This document shows positions 38,271 through 50,945 of a DNA stretch of 64,000 bases, in pieces (position 1 is the first letter of the stretch; each line of letters begins with the position of its first letter). This DNA comes from Trochalopteron elliotii (lineage: Eukaryota > Chordata > Aves > Passeriformes > Leiothrichidae), in contig JANPWX010020199.1 in the NCBI GenBank assembly GCA_024734555.1, positions 2,722,051-2,786,050 on the forward strand, in the 5' to 3' direction. The translations under genes were made by a program, and so were the position numbers. A model generated the notes under the pieces. The model did no database searches. It had not been told where the DNA came from and saw only the letters and a program-made list of their open reading frames with translations.

Positions 38271-40709
38271 AATCAATAAGTGATGGAAAGACCTTAAATC
38301 AAATACAGTAAGGAAGAGAGCACCATAAAATATATTGAATATAATTTACACCTTTTTAACTAGTAAATTGTGTTTCTTAAACTAGATAATACACACAGCT
38401 TTGTCTCTTAAGCATACAACTAAATGAAGAGTAAAATTATATGTAATGAATTGATAATATTGTGTATTGTAAGTCATTGAAAATGAGAGGTTTAAAGTGT
38501 AACTGGTTGAAAAACTCCGAGATTATATCACTTTGCATAATTTTAAAAATTGAAGTAATAAAGCTTCTTAGGCCACCACACAATAATAGTTTTGAGGGAA
38601 TTTAATGCACTGGCATGAGACAGTGACAATTACCAAAAAAAGAAGTGTAAAATTAGTTTGAGTAAACCTGTGGAAAGACAAGCTGCTTTCCACTGATCAA
38701 ACATGCCATTATTAAAACTAGTCATATGTAGTTAATTCTGTTCAGAATCAGATAAAATTAAAAAATGAGGTGTTAAATTGGAATAAATATCAAATAATAT
38801 CATAATATATTAAAAACAGAATCAGTTTTCTGATTCTAGTATTGTATTTCAGGTTTTGGGATGCAAGTCCTGTAGAACCAAGAAGAGACATAACTGGTAA
38901 ACCAACAAGTCAACAAAAAATTACAAAAGTACCTTAGATCCTTATGATACCAAAACCCAGAAGAAAAACAGGAAATGATCCCATAAACATTGTGTTTATG
39001 TTTATCATTGTCATAAATTTTTAATATCTCTAAATTAACTCTTTCCATGCTAAATTTCTTAGACAGATCAATCATTTCCCAGGAACTATCAAAAGCTTTA
39101 CTCTATACAATTTTTCCCAACAGCTATGATTAGAAAAATAAACCTCAGAAGACATGAAAAGAAAAAAAATCACCATAACAGGTCAGACCAAAGCTGTCTT
39201 TAACACAGAAATCTATCCCTACTGCCAGCTCTAGAGGAGAAAGTGTACATGAAACGGGAAATCTATGGAGAAATTCTGGTATGCCATTACATCTTTCAGC
39301 AGTTACATCTTCTGGACTGTGGGTTACATTCCAATCATATTTAGTAGCCATGAGGATTTACAATTCATAAACTGAACCAAATGCAACCTATCACCACCTT
39401 TGCCTCCATGATATCCCAAGACAATGAGCTGCACTGCACATTTAAGGGTTGTATGAAAATTACTTCCTCTGTTAATTTTCAGCCTGCTACCTGAATACTT
39501 CTTTTAATAAGAGAAGAAGAAAAATACAACGAAACCGAAAACATTTTTTTCTTATACCCTGCTTGTCATGTGGAACAGTAACAGCAGATGTGCAGTAGAT
39601 GTTTTACATCATGTTGCTGTTACCTGGGGACTATCACCTTCCAGATTAGTAACAATACACCACATCACAACATGGAGACTTTAAAAACAAATGCTAAAAC
39701 AAAAACCAACCAAAACAACTCTCTACTGTAAAGGCTTCAAAACACAGTTGTTACAGGACTCTCCTGCTTCCAGTAGGAGGATTGCTTTCCATCTAAAGAG
39801 AGAATTTTGAGTTCATAAGCATGAAAAAAGATGGTTCAGGACACTTGTGGTGAAGTGTCTCTGCCATCTTCAAGTCCAGCACTTAATTACAGACCAGCAG
39901 AGCACCCCTGTTATCCCAACCCCTACACTGCTACAGAGAGAAGATGGACAGCTGTGTGAGGCAGTGCAATGGCTTTCATTTTGTGAACAAATAAGTCAAG
40001 CGGGAGAGCAAAACTATTTCTAATTGACACCTCTATGTGGGATTGAGTCTTGGAGGTGAGAGGCTAGTGTGGTAGCTCTCTATTGTAGTCCAGCTCTAGC
40101 TACTCTTATTTCTGGACCTAGATGGATAGTGATAGGACTATGGGAAGGAAAAAATGGTGAAGTCTGAGCTATACTATAGATATGAGAAAATGATCATTTT
40201 TCAACTAATGGAAAAATGCAAGTGGAAAAACAGGGCAAGACAAAAAATAGTTACTTTATCCAGTGGTCACATGATGGCATACACTCTCCAAGTCCAAACT
40301 ACTTCATCAGAGTGCAAAAAAAATCCCATCAAAATCAGGGGACAAAAGAAGCAAAAATATCAGCGATTCAATTATACTAATAGGCAACAAGAATTACTTG
40401 AAATAGACACCATAAAAAAAAAAAATATATATATATATATGCTCTTATGTGAGAAACAAAACCCAAACTGAGTTAACACTAAGCCCACTAGTCACAATGG
40501 TTATTGTTTCTACATCACATATTTCTTTACCAGATAAGTTATTCTACAGAAGATTAAGTTAAGTTGTCAGGTGGTATTCCTCTATGATACTATATAATGG
40601 AGTAGAAAAATAGTGTATAAAAAATAATTTTAAAAAATTCTCAGAAAACAAGCTACCTTGTAACAGGCAGAAAACAACTTTCATGTCTCAGATGAAGAAT
40701 TCTGAAAAG
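38271..40709. other. Non-coding DNA, no gene seen
   Basis: No recognised exon, RNA gene or intact transposon was seen. The segment at 39170-39300 contains a TCAGACCAAAG motif reminiscent of an old dispersed amniote repeat, but too weakly to annotate. The 105-codon plus-strand frame at 40154-40471 is Lys-rich, ends in an A-run and TA repeat (40418-40440), and looks like chance. Confidence 0.6.
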
Positions 40710-40860
40710 AAAGCCTGCACATGGAATAGTCTGTCCATGGAAGTGGTGGAATAACCACTCCTGGAAGTGTTCAAAAGGCTTGTGGTTGTGGCAAATGGGG
40801 TCACATGTCAGTGGTGAACATGGAGGATCTGGGTTAACAGACTTGATTTTATATGGTGCA
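40710..40860 (+). mobile_element. CR1 3' end fragment, plus strand
   Basis: It reads GGAATAGTCTGTCCATGGAA, GTGGTGGAATAACCACTCCTGG and AAGTGTTCAAAAGGCTTGTGGTTGTGGCA-type sequence in the order seen in CR1 3' ends (sequence ending in 'gttggacttgatgatctta'). The last recognisable piece is TTAACAGACTTGATTTTAT. The octamer tail is lost, and an AAAT repeat follows within 30 bases. Confidence 0.8.
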
Positions 40861-40884
40861 GGATAAAGAAAATAATATAATAAA

Positions 40885-40895
40885 TTATTTATTTG

Positions 40896-40926
<31 letters not shown>

Positions 40927-40927
40927 A
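40885..40927. repeat. (AAAT)n microsatellite
   Basis: Nine or so AAAT units after an AT-rich lead-in. It probably grew from the A/T-rich end of the adjoining CR1 fragment. Confidence 0.9.
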
Positions 40928-41949
40928 TTTCTACTAACTAAACTTCAGAACTTCATTTACTACGGTTACAACAGTGTGATTTTATATGCTAGTGCAACAG
41001 CTATCTAAGTTTGTTTATAGTATGCTAAACAATAACTATGGTTAAATAAATACGCTAAACAATAACTTTTTTTTCAAGAAAGGATGGATGGTTAGGATTT
41101 GGAAGGAAATCTGTGAGCTGGCAAAAATTATGTAGTATCTTGTTGTCTCATTGGAATAATGCATTTCTCAGGTGTTAGAACAGAAACAGGTCCAAACTTT
41201 GCAACTGTGTGGCCTGAAGAATTTCTAAAGGCAAAATATATGTAGATCTAACCACAGGCTACCAACAGCTATCGACAGGAGTCAAATTACAATTCATTCT
41301 AAAAAGTAGCTGTAAAATTTACCCTTTTACAAGGGAATTCAGCATGGGAAGAGAGGAAAAGAGGCCAGGAAGCTGTGTCATCCCGTAGCTGCTGTACTGC
41401 ACCTGGCCTGTAACAGCAGGTCCTGCCTTCCATGCCATTTATCACTGAACAGCTAAACCATTTATCAAATTTATACAGCATAACAGAGGAAAAAAATGGT
41501 CAATGGCAGATCCGTTCAGAGCAGGGTCTCTTAAGAGGACTGGATGCTAAGGAAAAGGGCCTGAAGAGACAGGGTAGTATTGTAATTCCTGGCACTGCCA
41601 GAGAGCCTTCCAGCTACCACATGAACTCAGGAGGCATTTATATCTACATCTTCATATACATTTAAAGCCATTAAAAGCATTTTAAAGCCATTTATAACTT
41701 CTTCCTTGCACGAGAACCTGAGCTCTAAACTTAATCATGTGAGAAAAAGTGAGGGGTGGTTTTGTCTGTTTTGAACCTGGTGCCTCTGAATGCCAACAAA
41801 AATAGCTATCCTCTCTTATTCAGTTTAGCTCCTCCGAGATCAGCCTTCACATGCCACAAAATCTCATGCAGCCCATCACATTCAGTGTGCACTCTGCTGT
41901 ACCACAGGGTAGAAGTTCTGCCTGTTCACCCGTTTTTTATCAAATACTG
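40928..41949. other. Non-coding DNA, no gene seen
   Basis: No recognised gene was seen. Small open frames (41299-41481 minus, 41432-41665 plus, 41756-41950 plus) overlap each other, match no family and are at chance length. Confidence 0.65.
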
Positions 41950-41957
41950 ACCAGGTG

Positions 41958-42115
41958 TCCTGGTTTAGGGCAGTGTCTAAAAACAAACTCTACAATTCTT
42001 TTCCCTCTTTGCTCTTGGAACCAGTCTTAAAGGTACAGAACTTAATATCCTGCATAAACAGAACAGACGATCAGGAGTACAAACACCATAAAGTCACCCG
42101 AGGACACCAGGGTAA
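41958..42115 (+). mobile_element. Possible LTR fragment
   Basis: Begins TGTCCTGGTTTAGGGCAG, a start shared by several avian endogenous retrovirus LTRs. It contains a segment (about 42050-42100, AGACGATCAGGAGTACAAAC) that feels familiar from avian LTR-class repeats. No matching end, target-site duplication or viral gene is visible, so this is a weak call. Confidence 0.3.
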
Positions 42116-42119
42116 GATT

Positions 42120-42253
42120 TCTCACCTATCCGAGGTCTTTTGGCTTATTGTGGTTGGTTTTGTGGCGCTGGTTTTTAATTTGTTGTGGGTTCTTTAGATT
42201 CTTTTGTGGCTAGTTGTTTGGATGCTGTTTGTTTGTTTGTTTGTTTGTTTGTT

Positions 42254-42297
<44 letters not shown>

Positions 42298-42480
42298 TAT
42301 GGTGGGTGGGTTGGTTTGGTTTGGTTTGGGTTTTGACTTTTTGATTTGTGATTTTGGGGGTTTGGGGTTGGGGTGTTTTTTTAGGGTTTCTTTTACTTGG
42401 TAGGGGTTTTTATGTGCTTTATTTTGGGATTTTTTGGCATATTATAATTTATAAATTAGAAAATTTACTCCTTGGTATAG
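42120..42480 (+). repeat. G/T-skewed low-complexity region
   Basis: The plus strand is almost only G and T apart from the CTTT block, with runs such as GGTTTGGTTTGG and TTTGGGGTTGGGG. G tracts at 42356-42360, 42364-42367, 42370-42373 and 42384-42386 could fold into a G-quadruplex with one long loop. Such skew implies repeat expansion or a strand-biased origin rather than coding. Confidence 0.85.
42224..42300. repeat. (GTTT)n(CTTT)n microsatellite
   Basis: About six GTTT units pass directly into about twelve CTTT units. Open frames across it are Phe/Leu/Ser or Cys/Leu/Phe/Val repeats, not genes. Confidence 0.96.
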
Positions 42481-45400
42481 AGGAAAAGCTCGAATTTTAT
42501 TCCAGATGTACAGTACACATGGCTGTACACATTTCTGTTGGAGTTATAATGTGATCTGGGTTTGTTATCATTTCATATACATCACTTCTGCTGAACATTT
42601 CTTTCCAGAAAAGAAAGATAGAGGTTGAGAGAGTTTTGGATACCCTCAACTTTCCTTCCATGTCTCTCTTGTGGCCACAAGAATGCATTTTCCCTATCTA
42701 TCATTTTAAGATCTAGTATTAGTATTTAGAGTGTATGTATAAATGCTTAATAAACAGTTCTAAAAAGAAATTTTTGTGGCAGAGAAATTCCTCAGAAATG
42801 CTTGATCTTGCATTGCTCACAAAATATTAATAACATATTCACCATTCACTAAAACACATTTTATCTTACTAAATTTCTGTAAGTTATTTCTATCTGTGTG
42901 CTCAAGCATGAATAAGTTTGTACACATTCTTGTGTACAAACTGGTCCTATTTGCATGCACAGTTTCTGGGGAAAGGTTAGTTACTGCTCAGTTTTAATCA
43001 GAATGGAACATCCTTACTGTTATATTGAATGTCAAAAATAATTTAAGAAAGAATACTGGAAAAAAAAATTGTGTTCTGGTGAAATATGTAACTCTATTTA
43101 TAAACAAAAATCTGAAAATATGTGTTAAATTCTAAATACAATATTTCCAGAATCAGCTATCCTCCTTCACAGTTTAACCAACCAAAAGAAATCATAAAAG
43201 ACACCTGTATTCATATGCAATATTTACAAGACTATAAGAGCAGTATTTGCCTTATAGTAATGTTAGTGAATAAATCACTAAATAAGTCCACTTGGTTTCT
43301 GCATTAAAATAAAAATAAATCGGCATGTTTGTGTGCAGAAATTAGACTTGTACAAAGCAATCAGATTCTTAGCTAATCCTATGCTTGTTGTATTTCATTT
43401 ATTTGAATACATGCATTTTGTTATTTGGTGCAGATTCGCTCAGAATCTAGCACCCCCAGTGATACTGTAAAGCAACATTCTCAGCTCTCTATAGGCAATG
43501 GAAAAAAAACAGTCTTCTGCTTTGATTCATTATTTCTTAAATTATATTTCTGTACTATTGTAATATGACTTATTACACAAATACTAACTTATCAATTATT
43601 AAGGAATTCTACTGCTGTTTTTGTTTTGAAAAATCTCAGCCACACAGGTATGAGTCAAGAAATCCACAATGTTTTGCAGGGTATTAGAAGTTCTTTCTTA
43701 ATCTCTTTATAAAACATTTCTTGTGTATTATATCACCTTTTCTGAACACAATGTGGTATCAAATCTTTCCAGTAAAGTGTCTTCTCACAGTGACTTTTTC
43801 CCAAACTGTTAGAATTAAAAAATTATGTTAAGAAAAAGGCGCAATAAACAAGAGAGATGGAGCATTTGGAGTCATATGAGGATATTGGGCAAATAAACAG
43901 AAATTCACTACATTATGTTATCAATAAAGATGTAGGCACTTCTTTTTGCTGCGCAATGCTAAATAGGTAAGTTTCAGAATACTGACCAACAGAAAAATAC
44001 TTAAGTTGAAAACAGAGTTTTTAGGCAATAAACAAGAAGAACCGGGTTTGGGCTTTTTAAAACAATTTATGAACAATACAAATCTAACTACAAATGAGAG
44101 ATTAATTTTTTAAATTTCACTGTGAAAGGCTCCACGCTGTCTACAGTACTTTGAATATACTACCTTATCTGTATCTGACAAAGTGAATTCCCCAATGAAA
44201 GTATTTCACCAGTTTGGAAGATTTCAATGAACAAGGGTTGCAATGCAAAGATGGGAAGTTTGCACTTAAACTATTGGGAGCAGGGCTGTGGTCCATCCTG
44301 AAAGGGATGCAGCACCCAGGAGGCCCCTGCAGAGGGGAGACAGTGGAGGGCACACCTACTCCAGAGGCTGTGGCACCTCTGGAGGTCACAGAGTAGCAGA
44401 CACAGGTCAGTAGCAGGCAGTTCTCTAAGCACATTGCCACAGGCCATTTTTGCCATCATTTTCCTTTCTACCTGTTTGTATCTATGCACAGGCCAAATAT
44501 ATCTTATAAGTTATGAAGTGAACATATTTTTAGGCACATACCTTGGGGTGCAAAGAAGAGCTGAGGGAATAGCAATAACAGTAAAACCTGCAGCAACAAG
44601 TATGTGTTAGTCTGACACTAATGGGTACAGTATGGATTTTGTGTCATTTTGCCAGAATGGAGCAGGAGTGTCAAGGTAAAATTCAATTTGCTGCTGTACT
44701 CTTGCAAGAATATCTGCATAACAAAAAGGTCAAGTGGCCCAAAAGAATATCTTTTAAGGTATTAGAGCTGAATGGCTGTGCACAACCTACGTAGCAAAAC
44801 TCACTATATTCCATCCAGTCTCTCCCTGCATTAAATAAAATGGACTATATTCTGCTACTCTGATCTTTTAAGTTACTCTTTTTTTTATTAGAAAATTAGA
44901 AGTGAAAATGGATCTAGAAGAGATGATTTGTGACAGCCATGGCAGATTTTGCATCTGACAAGTGTAAGCTCTAAGAATAAAAGAGCTTTTGATAATTTTA
45001 TTCTAAGTGACATTCGATGGGATTTAGGCTTCTACATTACTCAGACACTTTTGAAAATTTTCCCCATAAAAGGAAAAAACCCAGAATCCATTCATCAGAT
45101 GAGAATATTTCAATCCTAGCTCCAAGCTGCAACAGTTTTCAGGGAGGCAAGATGTAACAGTGGTTCATACCAGAAATGACACAGCAAAAAAGCCTGGCAA
45201 GCCGAGGCAAAACCTTCCCTACTTCTGCCACTCAGATAAAGACACTCATTCAGACTATGAGATGCTTGGGGTCTTTAGTTTTGATGGCTGATCCACCCTC
45301 CTTCTGATTGTTAATGAAGCATGGATCAGAACAGTACTGTCTCCCTCTAGATCTGAAAGTTGGGACCTGAAACTAATAAACATGTAGGAAGGAACAATAA

Positions 45401-48400
45401 AATCACAGAGACATGAAAATTACTGAAAAAGAAATTAATGTGCTGACATTAGTGCATAAGTAGATGATACGTTGTCGTGTGGTTGGTTTATTTTAAAAAT
45501 ACCTGAAGAAATTGCAATCCACTCTGACCTTTCTTCAAGTACTAAAAACACGTCAGGAAAACCTGAGACACTTATTTGCTGCTGTCAACTTCCAGATTAA
45601 AAGTGCTGTAGAGAAAAGTCAAATAGTGCAATCACATTTAGATAAGATGAATAAACAATAAAAACATTTATGCTACCCATAAAAATCTTAATCTCCTCAG
45701 GTCCCTTTGGACTTTTTTCTTCTTGCTCTTTGCCCTGTAGAGCTACATGCACAAGTACAGAGAGGTTGTAAGGTTTGGGCAAAGACAAATTAAGTCTCTT
45801 TAACCAAAGAGGAAAGTCTGTGCAGGTGGAAAATTGGTTGATATTTTCAAACTAAAGTGTGTAGCCACACAGTTCCCGCTGAAATTAATTAGAAGTGAGC
45901 AGATCATTCTCTCGCCTTGCTTAACAAAGCCTCAAGCACATAGTATTAATGAGTAAAGGGATGGGAGGAAAAGAAGAAAGTAAACTTTTTAAAGAAAAAT
46001 AGTCTAAGCTGAATGTGTGTTTCAGTTGTAAGAGCCAAAAGATTTGGATGTTTTGTGTAATTTAATGCATACCAATACACAAAGCTTATTAAGAGTACTC
46101 AAGCCTCTTCGGTTACTTTATAAGGATGAATTATTTCATAAATGTACCCTGTAGCTCAAGGTGTATGCAGGCACACAAGGGAAAAAATAAAGGAAGGCAA
46201 TAAACAGAAAAAAAACCTTGCAGATTGAAATTTAAGTCTGTAACGTCCCCTAGTTTTTCTCTCAGAGACTGGTATAAAGGCAAGTATTAAATACTAGCTT
46301 TATTACTTGTGGTATAAGTTAAATACAGATATATATTGTGATTCCCTTTCCTTGGAAATTCAATGCCAGTCATATCGAATATATTTGCAGTTAAAAGCTG
46401 TCAAGATAAGGTTCCCAAAAATGCCTTACCCATTAGTTGTCCAGTCAAAAGGCTGCCTTTTGGTAACTTCCCATTTCCATTGGGGTATACTGGTGTATTT
46501 TTATATTTAAAAGATTTAGCTATAAATCAAAGGATTATCATCCTCGTCTTTAAAAATAACCTATTTCCCAAAAAGAGTATCATTGTCACTGGATTATCTC
46601 TGGAACATGGCTTTCTATGGAAAGTGATGATCTCTTTCCAGCAGGTAAGTAGCAAACTGATGGATATTGCACTCATTTTCCCTGTTATCTTGAAACTCAT
46701 GCAGAAATCTTTAAGTCCCAAGCCTTTAAACTGCCCCAGTTTGCTTTGAAATAAATAATGTTGAATGGCCAATCAGAAATCAGGTAAGGCTTTAATTTTT
46801 ATTTTGTGGAAAGGAAAAGCAACAACCTGTGATACTAGAATACTTTTTACTAAACATATATATTTTAACTAGTTGTTTGCAGCGATGAAAATGAATGATT
46901 TTATTCCTCTTAAAATTTATAAATGCATCTAACTAAAATAGGGGAGACCTTACCAAGCATTACAGAATGCAAGACTGTATTCATTTAAGATATGATTTTT
47001 TTTCTATTAGAAAAAAAACTCCTTCAAAATCAGGGATGGTGGCCTCAAATTTTCCTCTTCCTTTCTTGTTTCCCTTATTTTCTTGAATGTTGGCATTATT
47101 TTCTGAAATCCAGTGCCCACAAAAAAATACTGAAATAAGTCTTACGGCTTTCTAAGTTCTATGATGACATGATTTCATTGGCAGAAGCAGGAGGCACTTC
47201 AGGGCCTCCTTAAGAAACATGACACTGTCTTGATCTATGGGTCCATGCTACTGTTTTTATTCACCTTTTGCCTCCCACCACTAGATAATCACAGCACCAC
47301 TAAGGATGACTATACAACCAAAAGATAAACAAATTTACTTTAAGGAGCCAGACTTTCTGTCTGCCATGGTGGGTTCTGACAATGCAAATACTGAATGGCT
47401 TCCTCCAGGCTTTTAAGTTAATACAGAGCTCCTTGTCACCATCAGTCCACAGAGCCACACTTTCGCAGATCAGACCTGTATTCTTGGTTACGTTTTGTGC
47501 ATCACCATAGTTGGCTATGCTGATGAATTCCAAAATAATGTACAAGAAAAATGAGCAGAAATATGTAAGAAAAAGCAGACAGTCCTTTCCCTTTTGTTGT
47601 TCCAAGTTCCCCAATTTGTTGACTCATGGCAACAGCCTGTCCTAACCCTCATATATAGAGAGGGGAAAAGTTTAGATACTCCCAGCACAAGATTAAGACA
47701 CAAAGAGGCCAAATCTAGGTAACCAAAAATTGTAATTCACTTTTATTTTCTGTTTAGAAAGTGAGCAAGGAGGAAAGATAAGAAAGCAGAGAAAATCGAA
47801 AGATGATGGAAAGTAAATGCCAGTCATCATCACGGGTCAGAGTTGTCCCACAGACCCTTTCTCCCCAGTCTGTTTGTGGGGAGAACCCAGTTAAACCCAC
47901 TGTGCACCCAATTATGCAACAGCTAAGTGGTTCTTTATTGCAGCAACAATCATGTTCCATTATCTTCAGCTGCAGATCTCATTCACGGCTGGGCAGTGCT
48001 GAAACAAGTTGTTCTTTAATACTTCTCTGCACAGCCTTCTTGAGAATAAGGGGCGTGGATCAACAGGTGAAAAGCCATTTTCACTTAGCATTTCAGTGTC
48101 TTTTTGCTATAAACAAAATTTGTTACATGTGTTCCGTATTGTGACAAAAATCTACTAAGGTCTATCTACTGCAAAAATATTTCTGAGAAGTCCAAAACCA
48201 ATGGCAATTGTTAGAACACAGAGACATTTACAGATAAGTCTAAAGGTAAGGAAACCAAAGTTAACAGACGCAATTTTATTGCCAGTTCAAAACTGGGAGC
48301 TAAAATACAGCTTGATGTTATTAATGATTCTTTTCAAATTTTATTTAAAAGAACAAAGAAATTGTCTATGTTTAACAATGTGGTTCTTTACATGCTGTGT

Positions 48401-49240
48401 TAGGTGCATTAAAACACAAATGAAAGACACCCCCTCTGCCAAGAAGAATTCTTGATCCAATTTTATGTCTCCCAGATGAAAAAAAAAAGGTGGAACAGGG
48501 CAAGAAGACTTTACACCATACTTATGTAATGTATTGGAACAATTCATGTTTCCTGTTATCTCACCTACAAATTGTTTGTTTCTCTTGACTGGATACTGTT
48601 CTCATTTACTCTTTGATGCAGTCTTGTGGCAGAGAAATATTGACTGATAGAACTTGGATTGGAAGGGATTTGTGTTTTCTGAAAAAGGGAGGCTTTGTCT
48701 TACAGAACTATGGAATATTTTGGTGGGCAGGGAGTGGGGGAGTGAGAGAAACACACAGCACCCAAAGAAACTTCAAAGGACCCAAAGAATTACTGAAAAA
48801 ATTAAGAGAAACTAGAAAGAGAAGTTAAACAAGGAGATTTGATAGGTAGGTCCAAGCAAAACTGTGAAGAGACTTTTAAAAAATACACTTAATAGCCAGA
48901 ATGATGACTGGAGATCTCATGACATGGAAAGGTTGATAAAAGGATAGACTTGATGAAGTGGAAGAAAGTGTGGAGAACAGAAATGAGGGGGGTGAGTATC
49001 CTGTGGAGAAAATGACTGTATCCAAATTATGTTTTGATCACAATGGCAGTGGTAGGTGGATTTACAAATGGACTCACCTAAGAAAAATCAGAAACTCTTC
49101 AACTCCTCCAAGACTGACAAAAATCCATATCAAATTGTCACTGAGGTCATCCTTAGGAATAAAAAGGCCTTGGTAATTTTATCAATTTAGGTGCTCATTT
49201 TTAACGTAGTAAATTTGATCCCGAGCCTGTTTGTGAATAC

Positions 49241-49273
<33 letters not shown>

Positions 49274-50294
49274 GAATGAAAACAGGAAAAAGCAGGACTC
49301 TCTAGGTAGCTGTTACACAGAGAGGCTGTATGAATTTGCCACTTTCTGGAATGTTTATATATTCTGAACATGCAGAGCAGACTGCTCCTGTTTCCACACT
49401 TAATGAGCTTGCATTTCAACCTCCGTATGACCTTGTTTGAGTACTTTTTTCTTAAAGAAAGAGGTCTGGATGCTAACTTCTAGTAAGTTTAGTGGAAAAG
49501 AATCATGTAATTTCTTGTCTCATAAGAATTCAGAGCTATATGGTTATTTGCAACTCTTTGTCACAGGCTTATTGTTTTACTTTTGGGCAACATAGAGTTT
49601 TCCTTTGTCTCTGAAACCGTGTTTTTAAAAGGAAACAGATTCTCTAGTAAAGTTGTTGGTGAAACAAAAACCACTAGATACCTTGAAATACCAGCATTTA
49701 AAATGCTTCAGAAGTGCTTAACTGTGGTACAAATATAAATTTCACTTGACAACAAAGGGCTAAGAGCAGGATGGGTAGAGGAATAGAGATTAAAAGAATG
49801 TGCTCAGCTAAAGACAAAAAGAAAAATTTGTTAATTCATGTATACATTTTGCAATTTGCATTGATATTAATATTTTCTCAACCTCTCATGTATTGAAATA
49901 TCTTGCTTGTCCTATAATCAAAGCCTTCCTTTGTCTCACTATAGGTTGTCTTGGCCTTTCTTCTGCTTCCCACGTGTATGTCAAGTGCTAGCAAAAACAT
50001 TACAGGCTCTAGAAGACTTCCAGACTCTTTTCCCATCCCACCATGCAATTTGCTGAAAAATAACAGAAAACAGTTTTAAAACAGCAGAAACAACATAAAC
50101 TACAAAAGAAGGATAGTGAAAGTAGGTAGAGAGAGGAAGCAGGGGTACCCTTGTGGCTGGACAGGAGTGCTGGGTCCAGTTATGGGATTCCCAGTACAGC
50201 AAAGAAGTGGTCATTTTGAACAGAGACAACAAATGCCCACTGCGATGAGTATGGAAATGGAGCACTGTGCAGAAAGGTTGAGAAACATGTGACC
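42481..50294. other. Non-coding DNA, no gene seen
   Basis: No confirmed exon or RNA gene was seen. The longest open frame is 46363-46749 plus (128 codons), with no known family and a competing frame on the other strand. A slightly GC-richer island at 44230-44420 is open on both strands. The minus-strand frame at 47300-47614 is discussed under rejected items. A pure A28 run lies at 49241-49268. Confidence 0.6.
49241..49268. repeat. Pure A28 run
   Basis: Twenty-eight consecutive A. No retroposed gene body or flanking target-site duplication was recognised around it, so it is listed as a simple repeat. Confidence 0.95.
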
Positions 50295-50660
50295 GTTAGA
50301 AGGTTCAGGGGAATTTCACCCATGGGTGCTAATATCTGAAGAGAGGGTGTGATGCAGACACAGCCAGGCTCTGTTCATTGAGACCCAGTGAAAAACCCAG
50401 AGGCCATGGGCAAACTCTGAAACACATCCGAGTCCAGATGGTTTTCAAGAATTTTACATGCTTTCTCACTCTGAGAGTGACCAAACACTGCCACAGATTG
50501 TTTGCAGAGCTTATGAAGCCTTTACTCTTGGAAAGATTCAAAAGCTGTCTGAACATGGTCCACAGTAATAATCTTGATATTTGTTTCCTTGAGCAAGGGA
50601 CTTTGACCAGCTGACCTAAGTGGTCCCTTCCAACCTTAACCACCCTGGAATTCTGTGATT
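50295..50660 (+). mobile_element. CR1 3' end fragment, plus strand
   Basis: Follows the CR1 3' end closely in order: AATATCTGAAGAGAGGGTG, GAGCCAGGCTCT-like sequence at 50364-50374, ACTGCCACAGATTG, a segment GATTCAAAAGCTGTCTGAAC, then GAGCAAGGGACTTTGACCAG, GGTCCCTTCCAACCTTAACC and the octamer ATTCTGTG at 50650-50657. About 365 bases survive, all 3' UTR-type or the end of ORF2. It is a different subtype from the fragment at 40710-40860. Confidence 0.92.
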
Positions 50661-50852
50661 AATGAAATTAGGAGGAAATTTGGATGTCAAATGAAATTTA
50701 AAAAGCACTAGTAGAACTCCTGCACAGAAGATGTACAGTTTGTGAAGTCCATAGATTTGGAGTACAGAGACAAAAACAATGTTTGGACTAAGATTAGGAG
50801 ATCTCAAAAGGGTCAGATATTGAAATCTTATATGATTTCATCAAGTGCTTCA

Positions 50853-50945
50853 ACAAAAAAAACCAAAAAAACAGTCAAACCAGCAAACAAAAAACAAAAC
50901 AAAAAACAAAACAAAACCAAATAAAATGAAGCAAACAAACAAATT
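50853..50945. repeat. A/C-rich (AAAAC)n-type tract
   Basis: Loose repeats of CAAAA/CAAAAAA and finally CAAA units. The plus-strand open frame through it is a Lys/Gln/Asn run. Confidence 0.88.

Noticed and set aside
39170..39310. Segment with AGGTCAGACCAAAGCTG, also like that repeat
   Set aside because: Same reason: suggestive but not alignable by eye. A library search would decide.
42185..42403. Hydrophobic open frames resembling membrane segments
   Set aside because: They are translations of the GTTT/CTTT repeat and GT-rich DNA.
46363..46749. 128-codon plus-strand open frame
   Set aside because: No family match; overlaps an 81-codon frame on the other strand and a different plus frame; consistent with a local lack of stops.
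47300..47614. Minus-strand 104-codon frame with DGDKELCINLKAW, faintly like the end of a chemokine
   Set aside because: The spacing is off by one residue, the earlier cysteine pair is absent, and there is no signal peptide or exon structure, so the likeness is probably coincidence.
49241..49268. A28 run as the tail of a processed pseudogene or SINE
   Set aside because: No upstream gene-like body, no clear poly(A) signal at the right distance and no flanking direct repeat.
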